Assembly (NCBI RefSeq): GCF_002262935.1
Contig: NZ_NPIA01000003.1
Location: 1 to 64,000, forward strand
Reading direction: 5' to 3'
DNA: 64,000 bases
DNA from: Lottiidibacillus patelloidae
Lineage (GTDB): Bacteria; Bacillota; Bacilli; Bacillales; SA5d-4
Position 1 is the first letter of the stretch. Each line of letters opens with the position of its first letter. This document shows positions 36,694 through 44,849 of this stretch, piece after piece. Made by a program: the position numbers and the translations under genes. The notes below the pieces were generated by a model that did no database searches, was not told where the DNA came from, and saw nothing but the letters and a program-made list of their open reading frames with translations.

Positions 36694-36820
36694 ATCCTTC
36701 GGGGCAGGGTGAAATTCCCAACCGGCGGTAAGGAAGGAAACTTCTAAGCCCGTGAGCCTTTTTTAGGCTGATTTGGTGAAAATCCAAAGCCGACAGTACA
36801 GTCTGGATGGGAGAAGGATA
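36694..36820 (+). ncRNA. FMN riboswitch (RFN element)
   Basis: Conserved RFN blocks are readable in order: TCCTTCGGGGCAGGGTGAAA, TTCCCAACCGGCGGTA, AGCCCGTGAGC, TGATTTGGTGAAAATCCAAA, GCCGACAGTA, and GATGGGAGAAGGA. A -10-like TATACT (36673-36678) is just upstream. It controls the rib operon: FMN binding should favour a downstream terminator. Two hairpins follow, GCACAGA/TCTGTGTGC at 36830-36856 and the T-tailed one at 36876-36914. Confidence 0.95.
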
Positions 36821-36875
36821 GCAGGCAACGCACAGAAAAGAACGAACTCTGTGTGCTTTCTTTCGTGTGCATAAA

Positions 36876-36914
36876 AACCCCCTGAACAGTAATTTTCAGT
36901 GGGTTTCTTTTTTG
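36876..36914 (+). terminator. Riboswitch-controlled terminator of the rib operon
   Basis: AACCCCCTGAA (36876-36886) pairs with TTCAGTGGGTTT (36895-36906), followed by CTTTTTT. Its place between the FMN aptamer and ribD suits transcription attenuation. Confidence 0.75.
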
Positions 36915-36937
36915 CTCCGGAAATGAAGAGGTGTATG

Positions 36938-38029
36938 ATGACAGATAAAGAATATATGGCCTTGGCAATTTCACTTGCACAAAAAACAATAGGTCAGACG
37001 AGTCCAAATCCTGCAGTCGGTGCAGTAGTAGTTAAAGATGGTAGAATTGTTGGGCTTGGCACTCATTTAAAGGCAGGAGAGCCGCATGCTGAAGTTCACG
37101 CATTACATATGGCAGGGGAAAATGCAAAAGGTTCGACAATTTATGTCACTTTAGAACCTTGTAGTCACTTTGGGAAAACTCCGCCTTGTGCTAATTTAAT
37201 TATAGAAAAACAAGTGAAACGATGTGTAATCGCCTCAGTAGATTCCAATCCAATTGTTACAAACAATGGAATTGCAAGGCTAAAGGAAGCTGGAATTGAT
37301 GTAGAAGTTGGTCTTCTAAAAGAAGAGGCTGAAGCGCTTAATCCGTATTTTAATTTTTATCAAATATATAAGCGCCCTTTTGTAACATTAAAAACTGCCA
37401 CAAGCTTAGATGGTAAAATAGCTACTTATTCAGGTGATAGTAAGTGGATAACTGGGAAAGAAGCAAGGGAAGATGTACATAAATATCGCCATGAGCATGA
37501 CGCAATACTAGTAGGTGTAGGGACAGTTCTTGCAGATGATCCGAGTTTAACATGTAGGGTACCTAATGGAGGTATAAACCCTATCCGAATCATTCTTGAT
37601 ACATCACTTAGAACTCCGAAAACTGCAAAGGTTGTCACAGACAACGAGGCTCCTACTTGGATAATAGTTGGCAGTGGAGTTTTAGATGAAAAGAAACAAG
37701 AGTTTGAAAAGTTAGGTGTGAAAGTAATAATAATTAAAGAACCGACCATCTCAATTAGCGAGTTATTAAAAACCTTAGGCGAAAATGGCATACAATCATT
37801 GTTTGTAGAAGGTGGAGCAAAAGTGAATGGGAGCTTTTTAGAAGCTAAAGCTTTTCAACAAGTGATAACGTATATAGCACCTAAATTAATAGGTGGAAGC
37901 AATGCTCCGACCTCATTTGCGGGGACAGGATTTGAAAACATAAAAGGCGTTCCTCTACTAAAGGTTAAAAGTGTCGAAAAAATCGGTGATGATATTAAAA
38001 TTGTATCGCTACCTAAGGAGCGTGTATAA
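36938..38029 (+). CDS. ribD: Bifunctional riboflavin deaminase/reductase RibD
   Basis: A 363-residue two-domain enzyme. The N-terminal deaminase has HAEVHAL and PCSHFGKTPPC (Zn ligands); the C-terminal DHFR-like reductase (from about 147) has KTATSLDGKIAT and GDSKWITGKEARED. It deaminates and reduces the pyrimidine intermediate of riboflavin synthesis. ATG at 36938 (or 36935) behind AAGAGGTG. Its stop overlaps the next start (TAATG). Confidence 0.95.
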   Translation: MTDKEYMALAISLAQKTIGQTSPNPAVGAVVVKDGRIVGLGTHLKAGEPHAEVHALHMAGENAKGSTIYVTLEPCSHFGKTPPCANLIIEKQVKRCVIASVDSNPIVTNNGIARLKEAGIDVEVGLLKEEAEALNPYFNFYQIYKRPFVTLKTATSLDGKIATYSGDSKWITGKEAREDVHKYRHEHDAILVGVGTVLADDPSLTCRVPNGGINPIRIILDTSLRTPKTAKVVTDNEAPTWIIVGSGVLDEKKQEFEKLGVKVIIIKEPTISISELLKTLGENGIQSLFVEGGAKVNGSFLEAKAFQQVITYIAPKLIGGSNAPTSFAGTGFENIKGVPLLKVKSVEKIGDDIKIVSLPKERV

Positions 38030-38685
38030 TGTTTACGGGTATTATCGAAGAAATAGGAAATATTTCTAATATGAAACAAACTGGCAAAGCTATTGTTATG
38101 ACGATAGCTGCTAAAAAAGTATTAAGTGACGTAAATTTAGGTGATAGCATCGCTGTTAATGGTGTTTGCTTAACGGTTACCTCGTATACTACCAATCAAT
38201 TTACAGTAGATATTATGCCAGAAACAGTGAAAAGCACTAGCTTACAGCAATTATCAAAAGGCTCTAATGTAAATTTAGAACGGGCGATGAGTGCAGGGGG
38301 TAGGTTTGGTGGACACTTTGTATCAGGACATGTAGATGGCTTAGGAACGATTGTTAAAAAAGAGCGAGTTGAAAATGCTGTTTACTACAACATTACTGTT
38401 CCTAATGACATCAAACATTATCTTTTATATAAAGGCTCTGTTTCCGTTGACGGCACCAGCCTTACCATTTTCGGAGTGGAAGATAATGAATTCACAATAT
38501 CCTTAATTCCACATACACTTTCTGAAACAATTCTTGGTGAAAAAGGGCCAGGAGATTACGTGAATATTGAGTGTGATATGATTGGTAAGTATATTGAGAG
38601 GTTTATTAATAACAGATTACAAAGTGCTAATGGAAAAAGCGCCTCTATTACGGAAAGCTTTTTAGAAGATAACGGATTTAAATAG
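38029..38685 (+). CDS. ribE: Riboflavin synthase alpha chain
   Basis: A 218-residue protein of two repeated lumazine-binding barrels: the first begins [10 protein letters not shown] with AVNGVCLTV, the second carries GHVDGLGTI and SVDGTSLTI. It turns two dimethylribityllumazine molecules into riboflavin and the pyrimidine precursor. Translationally coupled to ribD. Confidence 0.95.
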   Translation: MFTGIIEEIGNISNMKQTGKAIVMTIAAKKVLSDVNLGDSIAVNGVCLTVTSYTTNQFTVDIMPETVKSTSLQQLSKGSNVNLERAMSAGGRFGGHFVSGHVDGLGTIVKKERVENAVYYNITVPNDIKHYLLYKGSVSVDGTSLTIFGVEDNEFTISLIPHTLSETILGEKGPGDYVNIECDMIGKYIERFINNRLQSANGKSASITESFLEDNGFK

Positions 38686-38698
38686 AGGGAGTGATTAC

Positions 38699-39904
38699 AT
38701 GAATGAAACAATGTTTAATAAAATAGAAGAAGCTATTTATGATTTAATCCAAGGGAAAGTCGTCATCGTTTGTGATGATGAAGACCGAGAAAATGAGGGA
38801 GATTTCGTCTCCTTAGCTGAAAAAACGACGCCAGAAGTAGTAAATTTTATGGCTACTCATGGTAGAGGTTTAATTTGTACACCGATCACAGAAGAGCGGG
38901 CGCATGAATTATCCTTAGTACCAATGGTTGACCATAATACTGACCCACACGGTACTGCCTTCACAGTAAGTGTTGATTACAAAACGACAACGACAGGTAT
39001 CTCTGCTCATGAGCGTTCGGAAACGATAATGGCATTAATTAATGATAATGCTAAAAGCACAGACTTCAAACGTCCAGGCCACATTTTTCCTTTAGTAGCA
39101 AAAAAGGGCGGCGTATTGCGTAGAGCAGGTCATACGGAAGCGGCAGTTGATTTAGCTAGATTATGCGGTGCAAAACCAGCAGGTGTAATTTGTGAAATTA
39201 TGAATGAAGACGGGACGATGGCAAGAGTTCCACAATTGCGAAAAATTGCAGATGAACATGACTTAAAAATGGTTACGATTAAAGATTTAATTACATATCG
39301 AAACCGCAAGGACAAGTTAGTACAACGTGAAGTTGAAATTCAACTGCCGACACCTTTTGGAGATTTTCGCGCAGTTGGCTATACAAACGTTATTGATAAT
39401 AAAGAGCATATCGCTCTAATTAAAGGAGAAGTATTATCTGATGAACCGACACTAGTTCGGGTTCACTCGGAATGCTTAACTGGAGATGTGTTTGGATCCT
39501 ATCGCTGTGATTGTGGTCCGCAACTTCATGCAGCATTGTCTCAAATATCTGAAGCAGGTCGTGGTGTTTTGCTTTACATGCGTCAGGAAGGGCGCGGGAT
39601 TGGGTTGTTAAACAAAATGCGTGCTTATAAACTTCAAGAAGAAGGCTATGATACTGTTGAAGCTAATGAAAAATTAGGTTTTGCTCCAGATATTCGTGAC
39701 TATGGTATTGGAGCTCAAATATTACGTGATTTAGGGATTTCACAAATGAAACTTTTAACGAATAATCCAAGAAAAATTACTGGTCTTAAAGGATATGGTC
39801 TTGAAATAGTTGAAAGAGTTCCTTTGCAATTACCAACGAGAGAACAAAATGAAAAATACTTAAAAACAAAACAATCAAAATTAGGACATATGCTACACTT
39901 TTAA
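38699..39904 (+). CDS. ribBA: Bifunctional DHBP synthase / GTP cyclohydrolase II
   Basis: A 401-residue fusion. Residues 1-200 are 3,4-dihydroxy-2-butanone 4-phosphate synthase ([32 protein letters not shown]). From about 207 is GTP cyclohydrolase II with zinc cysteines in [31 protein letters not shown], and LLTNNPRK. It supplies both precursors of riboflavin. Same domain order as B. subtilis RibA. Confidence 0.96.
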   Translation: MNETMFNKIEEAIYDLIQGKVVIVCDDEDRENEGDFVSLAEKTTPEVVNFMATHGRGLICTPITEERAHELSLVPMVDHNTDPHGTAFTVSVDYKTTTTGISAHERSETIMALINDNAKSTDFKRPGHIFPLVAKKGGVLRRAGHTEAAVDLARLCGAKPAGVICEIMNEDGTMARVPQLRKIADEHDLKMVTIKDLITYRNRKDKLVQREVEIQLPTPFGDFRAVGYTNVIDNKEHIALIKGEVLSDEPTLVRVHSECLTGDVFGSYRCDCGPQLHAALSQISEAGRGVLLYMRQEGRGIGLLNKMRAYKLQEEGYDTVEANEKLGFAPDIRDYGIGAQILRDLGISQMKLLTNNPRKITGLKGYGLEIVERVPLQLPTREQNEKYLKTKQSKLGHMLHF

Positions 39905-39935
39905 ATATTTAATCAATCAATAGGGGGAACTAATT

Positions 39936-40406
39936 ATGGGTAAAGTTTATGAAGGCAATTTGGTGGGCACAGGTTTAAAAGTTGGAATCGTTGTTGGGAG
40001 ATTTAATGAGTTTATTACGAGTAAGTTACTTGGTGGTGCAGAAGACGCTTTAAAAAGACATGGAGTAGATGAAGACAACATTGATATTGCTTGGGTTCCA
40101 GGCGCATATGAAATCCCATTAATTGCAAAGAAAATGGCTGAGTCAAAAAAATACGATGCTGTAATAACATTGGGTACAGTTATTCGTGGATCTACACCTC
40201 ACTTTGATTATGTTTGTAGTGAAGTTTCTAAAGGTGTTGCCGCAGTGACGATGGATACTGGAATACCAGTTATCTTTGGAGTTTTAACTACGGAGACGAT
40301 TGAACAAGCAATTGAAAGAGCAGGGACGAAGGCTGGTAATAAAGGCTGGGATGCAGGTAGTGCTGCAATTGAAATGGCAAATTTATCAAGATCTTTTTCA
40401 AATTAA
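39936..40406 (+). CDS. ribH: 6,7-dimethyl-8-ribityllumazine synthase
   Basis: A 156-residue lumazine synthase with [39 protein letters not shown] and [23 protein letters not shown]. It normally forms an icosahedral 60-mer around RibE. Follows ribBA after 31 bp with a GGGGG ribosome site. Confidence 0.96.
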   Translation: MGKVYEGNLVGTGLKVGIVVGRFNEFITSKLLGGAEDALKRHGVDEDNIDIAWVPGAYEIPLIAKKMAESKKYDAVITLGTVIRGSTPHFDYVCSEVSKGVAAVTMDTGIPVIFGVLTTETIEQAIERAGTKAGNKGWDAGSAAIEMANLSRSFSN

Positions 40407-40516
40407 ATTTTACTAGTATGTTGTCATAAATTTTTGTTTATAATATCATATTAGCAATAGTTTTAATTTATAAAGCAACTTTATGCTTTTAGGTCTTTTT
40501 TTAAAGAGGGGTAATT

Positions 40517-40885
40517 ATGTTAATTCGTTATAAAGCTAGTTATGAGAAGATAGCAATGGGTCTTTTGTCTTTTATGCCACAAGAGAAAGAATTAAAGCAA
40601 CTTCTAAAAACTATGAAACAATATGAAGAAAACGATGATTGGAAGTTGTATTTGTGGAGAGAAGGCGATGATATTATCGGTATTGCAGGTTTATATTATT
40701 GTGATGACCAGCATGCTCAACTAACTCATATATGTGTTAATCCATCACACAGACATTTAGGAGTAGGACGAAAAATTGTTCAAGCGCTCACACAGTTTGT
40801 CGATGACGTAACAATTATCCCGAATGAGCAGACGAAAAATTTCTTTGATCGCTGTTTAAACGTAGTTGGTAATGAAAGTTTATAA
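40517..40885 (+). CDS. ribT: GNAT-family acetyltransferase RibT
   Basis: A 122-residue GNAT protein with the acetyl-CoA loop VNPSHRHLGVGRKIVQALTQF. It occupies the place of ribT at the end of the B. subtilis rib operon. The 110-bp gap before it contains an AAAGCA/TGCTTT hairpin followed by a run of T, which may lower its expression relative to ribH. Substrate unknown. Confidence 0.85.
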   Translation: MLIRYKASYEKIAMGLLSFMPQEKELKQLLKTMKQYEENDDWKLYLWREGDDIIGIAGLYYCDDQHAQLTHICVNPSHRHLGVGRKIVQALTQFVDDVTIIPNEQTKNFFDRCLNVVGNESL

Positions 40886-40925
40886 AAAAAGAACAGTTGC
40901 TTTAATTAGCTTCTGTTCTTTTTTC
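40885..40925. terminator. Bidirectional terminator between ribT and ypuF
   Basis: AAAAAAGAACAG (40885-40896) and CTGTTCTTTTTT (40913-40924) form a 12-bp stem with A and T tails on the two sides; it serves both convergent genes. Confidence 0.85.
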
Positions 40926-41430
40926 TATGTTCTAATTGTGCTTTTCTCGTTTCAATCACTTCTTTTCGGTCCCTCTTTTTATGTTTGTGAAGGAGAAATT
41001 CATTGGAAAGATCACTTTTAGTGCCCCAAATTGAATTCCACTCCAAGGAAAGAGATTGACAGTGTGAAAGTAGATCTTTATCAGCTATCGGCAAGTTAAA
41101 GCTAGTATATCCTCGACCACTTTCGACCTCTTTAATACGCTTATCAAGAAGTTGAAGTAATGTTGCTACATCAAGTCCTAGTTTTTCGACGTCATCCTTC
41201 TTAGCATCTATTATCTTTTGAGCACTAGTTAACATTCGGAGCGCTCCTGCGAAGTTTTTTCTTCGGTGATGATATAAGCCAACTGCAAGTTGTATTAATC
41301 CTACCCAATACTCTTTTCTTTTGTCCTTAGGTTCACTTTTCCAATATTCTTCCAAAACTTCATGGCATTCAAAGTAGTCACGCAAACTATGAAAATATAC
41401 TAAATATTGAATATATTCTTTTGGATACAA
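40906..41430 (-). CDS. ypuF: DUF309 family protein YpuF
   Basis: A 174-residue helical protein with the DUF309 signature YFECHEVLEEYWK followed by WVGLIQLAVGLYHHRRKNFAGALRML. It sits between ribT and scpA as ypuF does in B. subtilis. TTG start behind GGGGTGA. The conserved His/Glu pattern suggests a small-molecule or metal site, but the function is unknown. Confidence 0.9.
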   Translation of the reverse strand: MYPKEYIQYLVYFHSLRDYFECHEVLEEYWKSEPKDKRKEYWVGLIQLAVGLYHHRRKNFAGALRMLTSAQKIIDAKKDDVEKLGLDVATLLQLLDKRIKEVESGRGYTSFNLPIADKDLLSHCQSLSLEWNSIWGTKSDLSNEFLLHKHKKRDRKEVIETRKAQLEHRKKNRS

Positions 41431-41550
41431 AGTACTTCACCCCTTTTCAACAGTTTACCATATGATAGTAAATTGCTGTAATACTTGATATATGCTATAA
41501 TATTGTAAGTTTTGATTCTGTTTTTTTAGCAGAGAATTGGAGAATCTTTT

Positions 41551-42327
41551 ATGGAAATGATGACGAAATATAGTGTTAAAACCGATGCGTTTGAAGGACC
41601 ACTTGATTTATTACTTCATTTAATCAACCGTCTTGAAGTAGACATATATGATATTCCTGTTTCAGAAATTACCGATCAATATTTAAATTATGTACATACG
41701 ATGAATGAACTACAGTTAGACGTTGCTAGTGAATATTTAGTTATGGCGGCAACACTTCTAGCTATCAAAAGTAAAATGCTCCTTCCAAAGCGAGAGGAAC
41801 TTTATGATGAAGAGTTAGAAATGGAAGAAGGGGAAGACCCTAGAGAAGAGTTAATGCAGCGATTAATTGAATATAAGAAATACAAAGATGCAGCTGTGCA
41901 CCTGCAAGAGTTAGAGGCAGAAAGAAGTAACGTCTTCACAAGACCATCAGTAGACTTGAGTCGTTTTTCATCAACTGAAGATCAAATAATCCAACCAGTT
42001 ACTGATGCCTCTGTGTATGATATGATCAGCGCTATGCAGCGACTTTTCTTAAAGAAGGCATTGCAGGCTCCGAAAAAAACGACAATTAATCGTGTGGAAA
42101 TCCCAATTGAACAGCGAATGGAAGAAATAATGGACAAGCTTATTTCCATTAATAAAGCATGTCAATTTGATGATTTCTTCCCATTTCCAGATAGAGACCA
42201 TATTGTCGTTACATTTCTAGCAATATTAGAATTAATGAAACAAAACAAAGTATTTTGTGAACAACAAACTAACTTTTCTACCATCACCATTTCTTTAAAA
42301 GGAGCTGTGAGCGATGACATTAAATGA
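41551..42327 (+). CDS. scpA: Segregation and condensation protein A
   Basis: A 258-residue kleisin. The N-terminal SMC-neck binding part is FEGPLDLLLHLINRLEVDIYDIPVSEITDQYL; the C-terminal winged helix (from about 180) binds the SMC cap. Forms the SMC-ScpAB condensin with the next gene, which it overlaps by 14 bases. Confidence 0.95.
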   Translation: MEMMTKYSVKTDAFEGPLDLLLHLINRLEVDIYDIPVSEITDQYLNYVHTMNELQLDVASEYLVMAATLLAIKSKMLLPKREELYDEELEMEEGEDPREELMQRLIEYKKYKDAAVHLQELEAERSNVFTRPSVDLSRFSSTEDQIIQPVTDASVYDMISAMQRLFLKKALQAPKKTTINRVEIPIEQRMEEIMDKLISINKACQFDDFFPFPDRDHIVVTFLAILELMKQNKVFCEQQTNFSTITISLKGAVSDDIK

Positions 42328-42913
42328 AATGAAGGCAATTATTGAAGGCTTATTATTTGTTAGTGGTGATGAAGGAATCGAGCTAAAACAAATTGCTGAA
42401 GTATTAGAAATTAATAAACAGACAGCACTTGATGTGATAGATGAATTGCAACTAGACTATGAGAAAGATAGCCGTGGAATGCAAATAGTAGAGGTTGCTG
42501 AAGCTTACCAATTAACAACAAAAGTAGAGCATGCCATTTTTTATAAACGTCTCATTGAAATGCCAAGAGCAACAACATTGTCACAGGCCTCATTGGAGAC
42601 GCTTGCAATCGTAGCGTACAAGCAACCAATTACTAGAACTGAAATTGAAGAAATTCGTGGTGTGAAGTCTGATCGGCCAATCCAAACAATTGTTGCGAAA
42701 CACTTAATTAAAGAGGTTGGAAGAGTCGAAGGTCCAGGGCGCCCTATTTTATACGGGACAACGAAAGAGTTTTTAGAGGCCTTTGGTTTAAAAACGTTAA
42801 AAGAATTGCCAGAAATGCCTGAGCAAGTTGATGGTGAAGCTGTTGTTGATGAAGCTGACCTGTTTTTTGAGAAATTTCAAGAAACCTTTGAAGATACAAA
42901 GGAGAGAGAATAA
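42314..42913 (+). CDS. scpB: Segregation and condensation protein B
   Basis: A 199-residue tandem winged-helix protein with IIEGLLFVSGDEGI, ETLAIVAYKQPITRTEIEEIRGVKSDRPIQTIVAKHLI and GRPILYGTTKEFLEAFGL. A dimer of ScpB binds the ScpA linker. The last base of its stop is the first base of the next start. Confidence 0.95.
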   Translation: MTLNEMKAIIEGLLFVSGDEGIELKQIAEVLEINKQTALDVIDELQLDYEKDSRGMQIVEVAEAYQLTTKVEHAIFYKRLIEMPRATTLSQASLETLAIVAYKQPITRTEIEEIRGVKSDRPIQTIVAKHLIKEVGRVEGPGRPILYGTTKEFLEAFGLKTLKELPEMPEQVDGEAVVDEADLFFEKFQETFEDTKERE

Positions 42914-43302
42914 TGATAATAAAAAAAATTAGTGGGTATGAATTAGAAAAAGAACTGCCAAATACGTCAGAAGACTTCTTTAATAGATCTTTAGTTACAT
43001 ATGAGCGAGATGGGGAAGAAGAAACCTTTCATTTACTTTATGTTCGATTCTTTGAAGAGAATATGAAAGAGACTACACCATTTGAAAAAAATCCTCTTTT
43101 TACAATCGGTGAAAGGGAGTACCTTTTAGCTGATATTGTCGCCCTAGTTGCTTTACTTAAAGATGAAGAAACGAAAAATAGAAAACGAATTTATATAAAC
43201 GAAGAAAACGAGTTCAAAAAATTATTTAACAATATAAATATAGATTATATTAAAGAAATTGCAACATCTCTTCAACAATCAGGTTCATATAAAATAAACT
43301 AA
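42913..43302 (+). CDS. Unknown small protein coupled to scpB
   Basis: A 129-residue acidic protein, no family recognised, no signal peptide or membrane segment. Pattern suggests a mixed alpha/beta fold (EEETFHLLYVRFFEEN, PLFTIGEREYLLADIVALVALLKDEE). It starts in TAATG overlap with scpB, so it is in that operon. B. subtilis has ypuI at this place but that protein is longer; relation unclear. A repeat element begins just after its stop. Confidence 0.7.
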   Translation: MIIKKISGYELEKELPNTSEDFFNRSLVTYERDGEEETFHLLYVRFFEENMKETTPFEKNPLFTIGEREYLLADIVALVALLKDEETKNRKRIYINEENEFKKLFNNINIDYIKEIATSLQQSGSYKIN

Positions 43303-43309
43303 TTCCTAA

Positions 43310-43582
43310 AGTGGCTGGGACAAAACCAAAAGTGGCTATTCAAAAGCCGAACATTGAAAGTAATCGTAGTCAAAATACGTAGACTCCTACGGGAAAAGCA
43401 CGAGTCCGAAGACCCATAGTGAGGTACGAACGCGGAGGCTGAGGCCGTGCCCGTGGAAAGCGAAGTATTTTGACGGAGCATCATATTATTCGTTAGCAAC
43501 ATAAAAAACGAACTCATTCAGAATATACATCTGAATAGTTCGTTTTTTTCAATGAGTAGAAAGCTTTTGTCCCAGCCTCTTT
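43310..43582. repeat. MITE-like dispersed repeat, family B (full copy with inverted ends)
   Basis: The ends are a perfect 13-bp inverted repeat: GGCTGGGACAAAA (43313-43325) and TTTTGTCCCAGCC (43565-43577). Inside lie GACTCCTACGGGAAAAGCAC, GAGGCTGAGGCCGTGCCCGT, GGAAAGCGAAGTATTTTGAC and a strong hairpin near the right end (CGAACTCATTCAGA with TCTGAATAGTTCG, then TTTTTTT). Such intergenic elements recur in many Bacillaceae genomes. No transposase is encoded. It fills most of the 342-bp gap between the scpB operon and the superoxide dismutase gene, whose promoter may lie within or after it. Confidence 0.75.
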
Positions 43583-43644
43583 TTTGCACTTTAAATCGAT
43601 GCTTTCATATAAATAACGTGACAATATATAAAGGTGGGTACGTT

Positions 43645-44466
43645 ATGGAAAGAGAGTACTTGGATGAAATCTATCGCTGGTGTAAAAATGCTTGTATGCA
43701 TAATGATGCTTCGTCGGATTTACAAAATTTAATGAAAAAAATTGAATATATGCAAAATGTAAGAAACATTGATCAAATCCAATTAAAAGAAATTTATGAA
43801 GAAGCTAGCAGAATTTATCATTTTAATAAGTTAAATGAAAGAATAGAAATTGGCGAACATTCACTGCCTTCCTTACCATATCCATACAATGCATTAGAGC
43901 CGGTAATAAGCAAAAAAATTATGGAATTACATCATGACAAACACCATAAAAGTTATGTTGATGGTTTAAATAAAGCGGAAAAAGAATTACAAAAGGCAAG
44001 GAATAGCAATGATTATTCTCTGATTAAGCATTGGGAAAGAGAATTGGCTTTCCATGGATCAGGTCATTACTTACACACGTTATTTTGGTACACCATGTCA
44101 CCAAATGGTGGCGGAAAGCCGCAAGGAAAGCTTTTAGCTGAAATAGTAAAAGGTTTCGGTTCCTTTGAAAACTTTAAAAGACATTTCTCAGAAGCAGCAA
44201 AAAATGTAGAAGGGGTGGGTTGGGCATTATTAGTATGGTCAGCACGTGCACATCGACTAGGAATATTGCAAGCGGAGAAACATCAAAATTTAACACAGTG
44301 GGATACAGTACCATTATTAGTATTAGATGTTTGGGAACATGCGTATTATTTGCAATATGAAAATGACAGATCTAAGTATATTCAAGAATGGTGGAAAATA
44401 GTGAATTGGGATTATGTTGAAAAGAGGTTTGAAAAAGCAATGCAATTAAAGTGGAAGGCATACTAA
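43645..44466 (+). CDS. sodF: Superoxide dismutase with N-terminal extension (SodF-like)
   Basis: A 273-residue Fe/Mn superoxide dismutase in which the catalytic part begins at about residue 72 (LPSLPYPYNALEP). Metal ligands appear in MELHHDKHHKSYV, LAFHGSGHYLHTLFW and VLDVWEHAYY (Asp and His). The first ~70 residues are an extra helical domain, as in B. subtilis SodF. ATG at 43645 follows AAAGGTGGG; a more upstream ATG lies within the repeat element. Whether it uses Mn or Fe cannot be told from the sequence alone. No signal peptide. Confidence 0.88.
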   Translation: MEREYLDEIYRWCKNACMHNDASSDLQNLMKKIEYMQNVRNIDQIQLKEIYEEASRIYHFNKLNERIEIGEHSLPSLPYPYNALEPVISKKIMELHHDKHHKSYVDGLNKAEKELQKARNSNDYSLIKHWERELAFHGSGHYLHTLFWYTMSPNGGGKPQGKLLAEIVKGFGSFENFKRHFSEAAKNVEGVGWALLVWSARAHRLGILQAEKHQNLTQWDTVPLLVLDVWEHAYYLQYENDRSKYIQEWWKIVNWDYVEKRFEKAMQLKWKAY

Positions 44467-44498
44467 AAAAGGTCGATGCAAAGTGCATCGACCTTTAA
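44465..44498. terminator. Bidirectional terminator between sodF and the Tyr-rich peptide gene
   Basis: AAAGGTCGATGCA (to 44480) and TGCATCGACCTTT (44484-44496) form a 13-bp stem with a three-base loop, preceded by A on the plus strand (T run on the minus strand). Confidence 0.85.
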
Positions 44499-44502
44499 AT
44501 AT

Positions 44503-44694
44503 TTAATAATAGTATCCATACGGGTAATACCCATAATCATAATTATAAGGCCCATAATATGGGTAATAATGTCCATAATAAGGATAACCATGACCATATA
44601 AATAAGGCGAGACTGCAGCTCCTAAAAGAAACGGAAGTAGTGGGAAAAAACGCTGATCCTCTGTATTGTGTGGATAGTAATAATTAGTATTCAA
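44503..44694 (-). CDS. Tyr/Gly-rich small protein, spore-coat-like
   Basis: A 63-residue protein made of a polar start (NTNYYYPHNTED), a short hydrophobic middle (FFPLLPFLLGAAVSPYLYG) and a C-terminal half that is about half Tyr, with Gly, Pro and His (HGYPYYGHYYPYYGPY). Such compositions are common in spore coat or cortex-associated proteins that can be cross-linked through Tyr. The start is TTG behind GAGGAGG. A CATAnnnTA box upstream (44734-44726, minus strand) fits a sigma-K -10 element. Not assigned to a named family. Confidence 0.7.
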   Translation of the reverse strand: MNTNYYYPHNTEDQRFFPLLPFLLGAAVSPYLYGHGYPYYGHYYPYYGPYNYDYGYYPYGYYY

Positions 44695-44725
44695 AACCTA
44701 ACCTCCTCTACGTCTAGTCATGATT

Positions 44726-44734
44726 TATAGTATG
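44726..44734 (-). promoter_or_regulatory. Possible sigma-K -10 box of the Tyr-rich peptide gene
   Basis: CATACTATA on the minus strand matches CATAnnnTA, 32 bp before the TTG start. A convincing -35 AC element at the right distance was not seen. Confidence 0.3.
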
Positions 44735-44788
44735 AAATGGACTGTTTTTTGGAGCATGTACAGAAAAGTTAACAATTTCCCATTTTAT

Positions 44789-44816
44789 TCATAACAAAGA
44801 TGACCAAGCATACACT
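44789..44816 (+). promoter_or_regulatory. Putative sigma-E promoter of dacB-spmA-spmB
   Basis: TCATAAC (44789-44795), 13 bases, then CATACACT (44809-44816), which matches the sigma-E -10 consensus CATACAMT exactly and its -35 pattern partly. dacB is sigma-E dependent in B. subtilis. Confidence 0.6.
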
Positions 44817-44849
44817 TGTACTATAAACAATAGAAGAGGCGAGGAGATC

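Noticed and set aside
40407-40516. Possible small RNA between ribH and ribT
   Set aside because: Only a short AAAGCA/TGCTTT hairpin and T run are visible; it is better explained as an attenuator or partial terminator.
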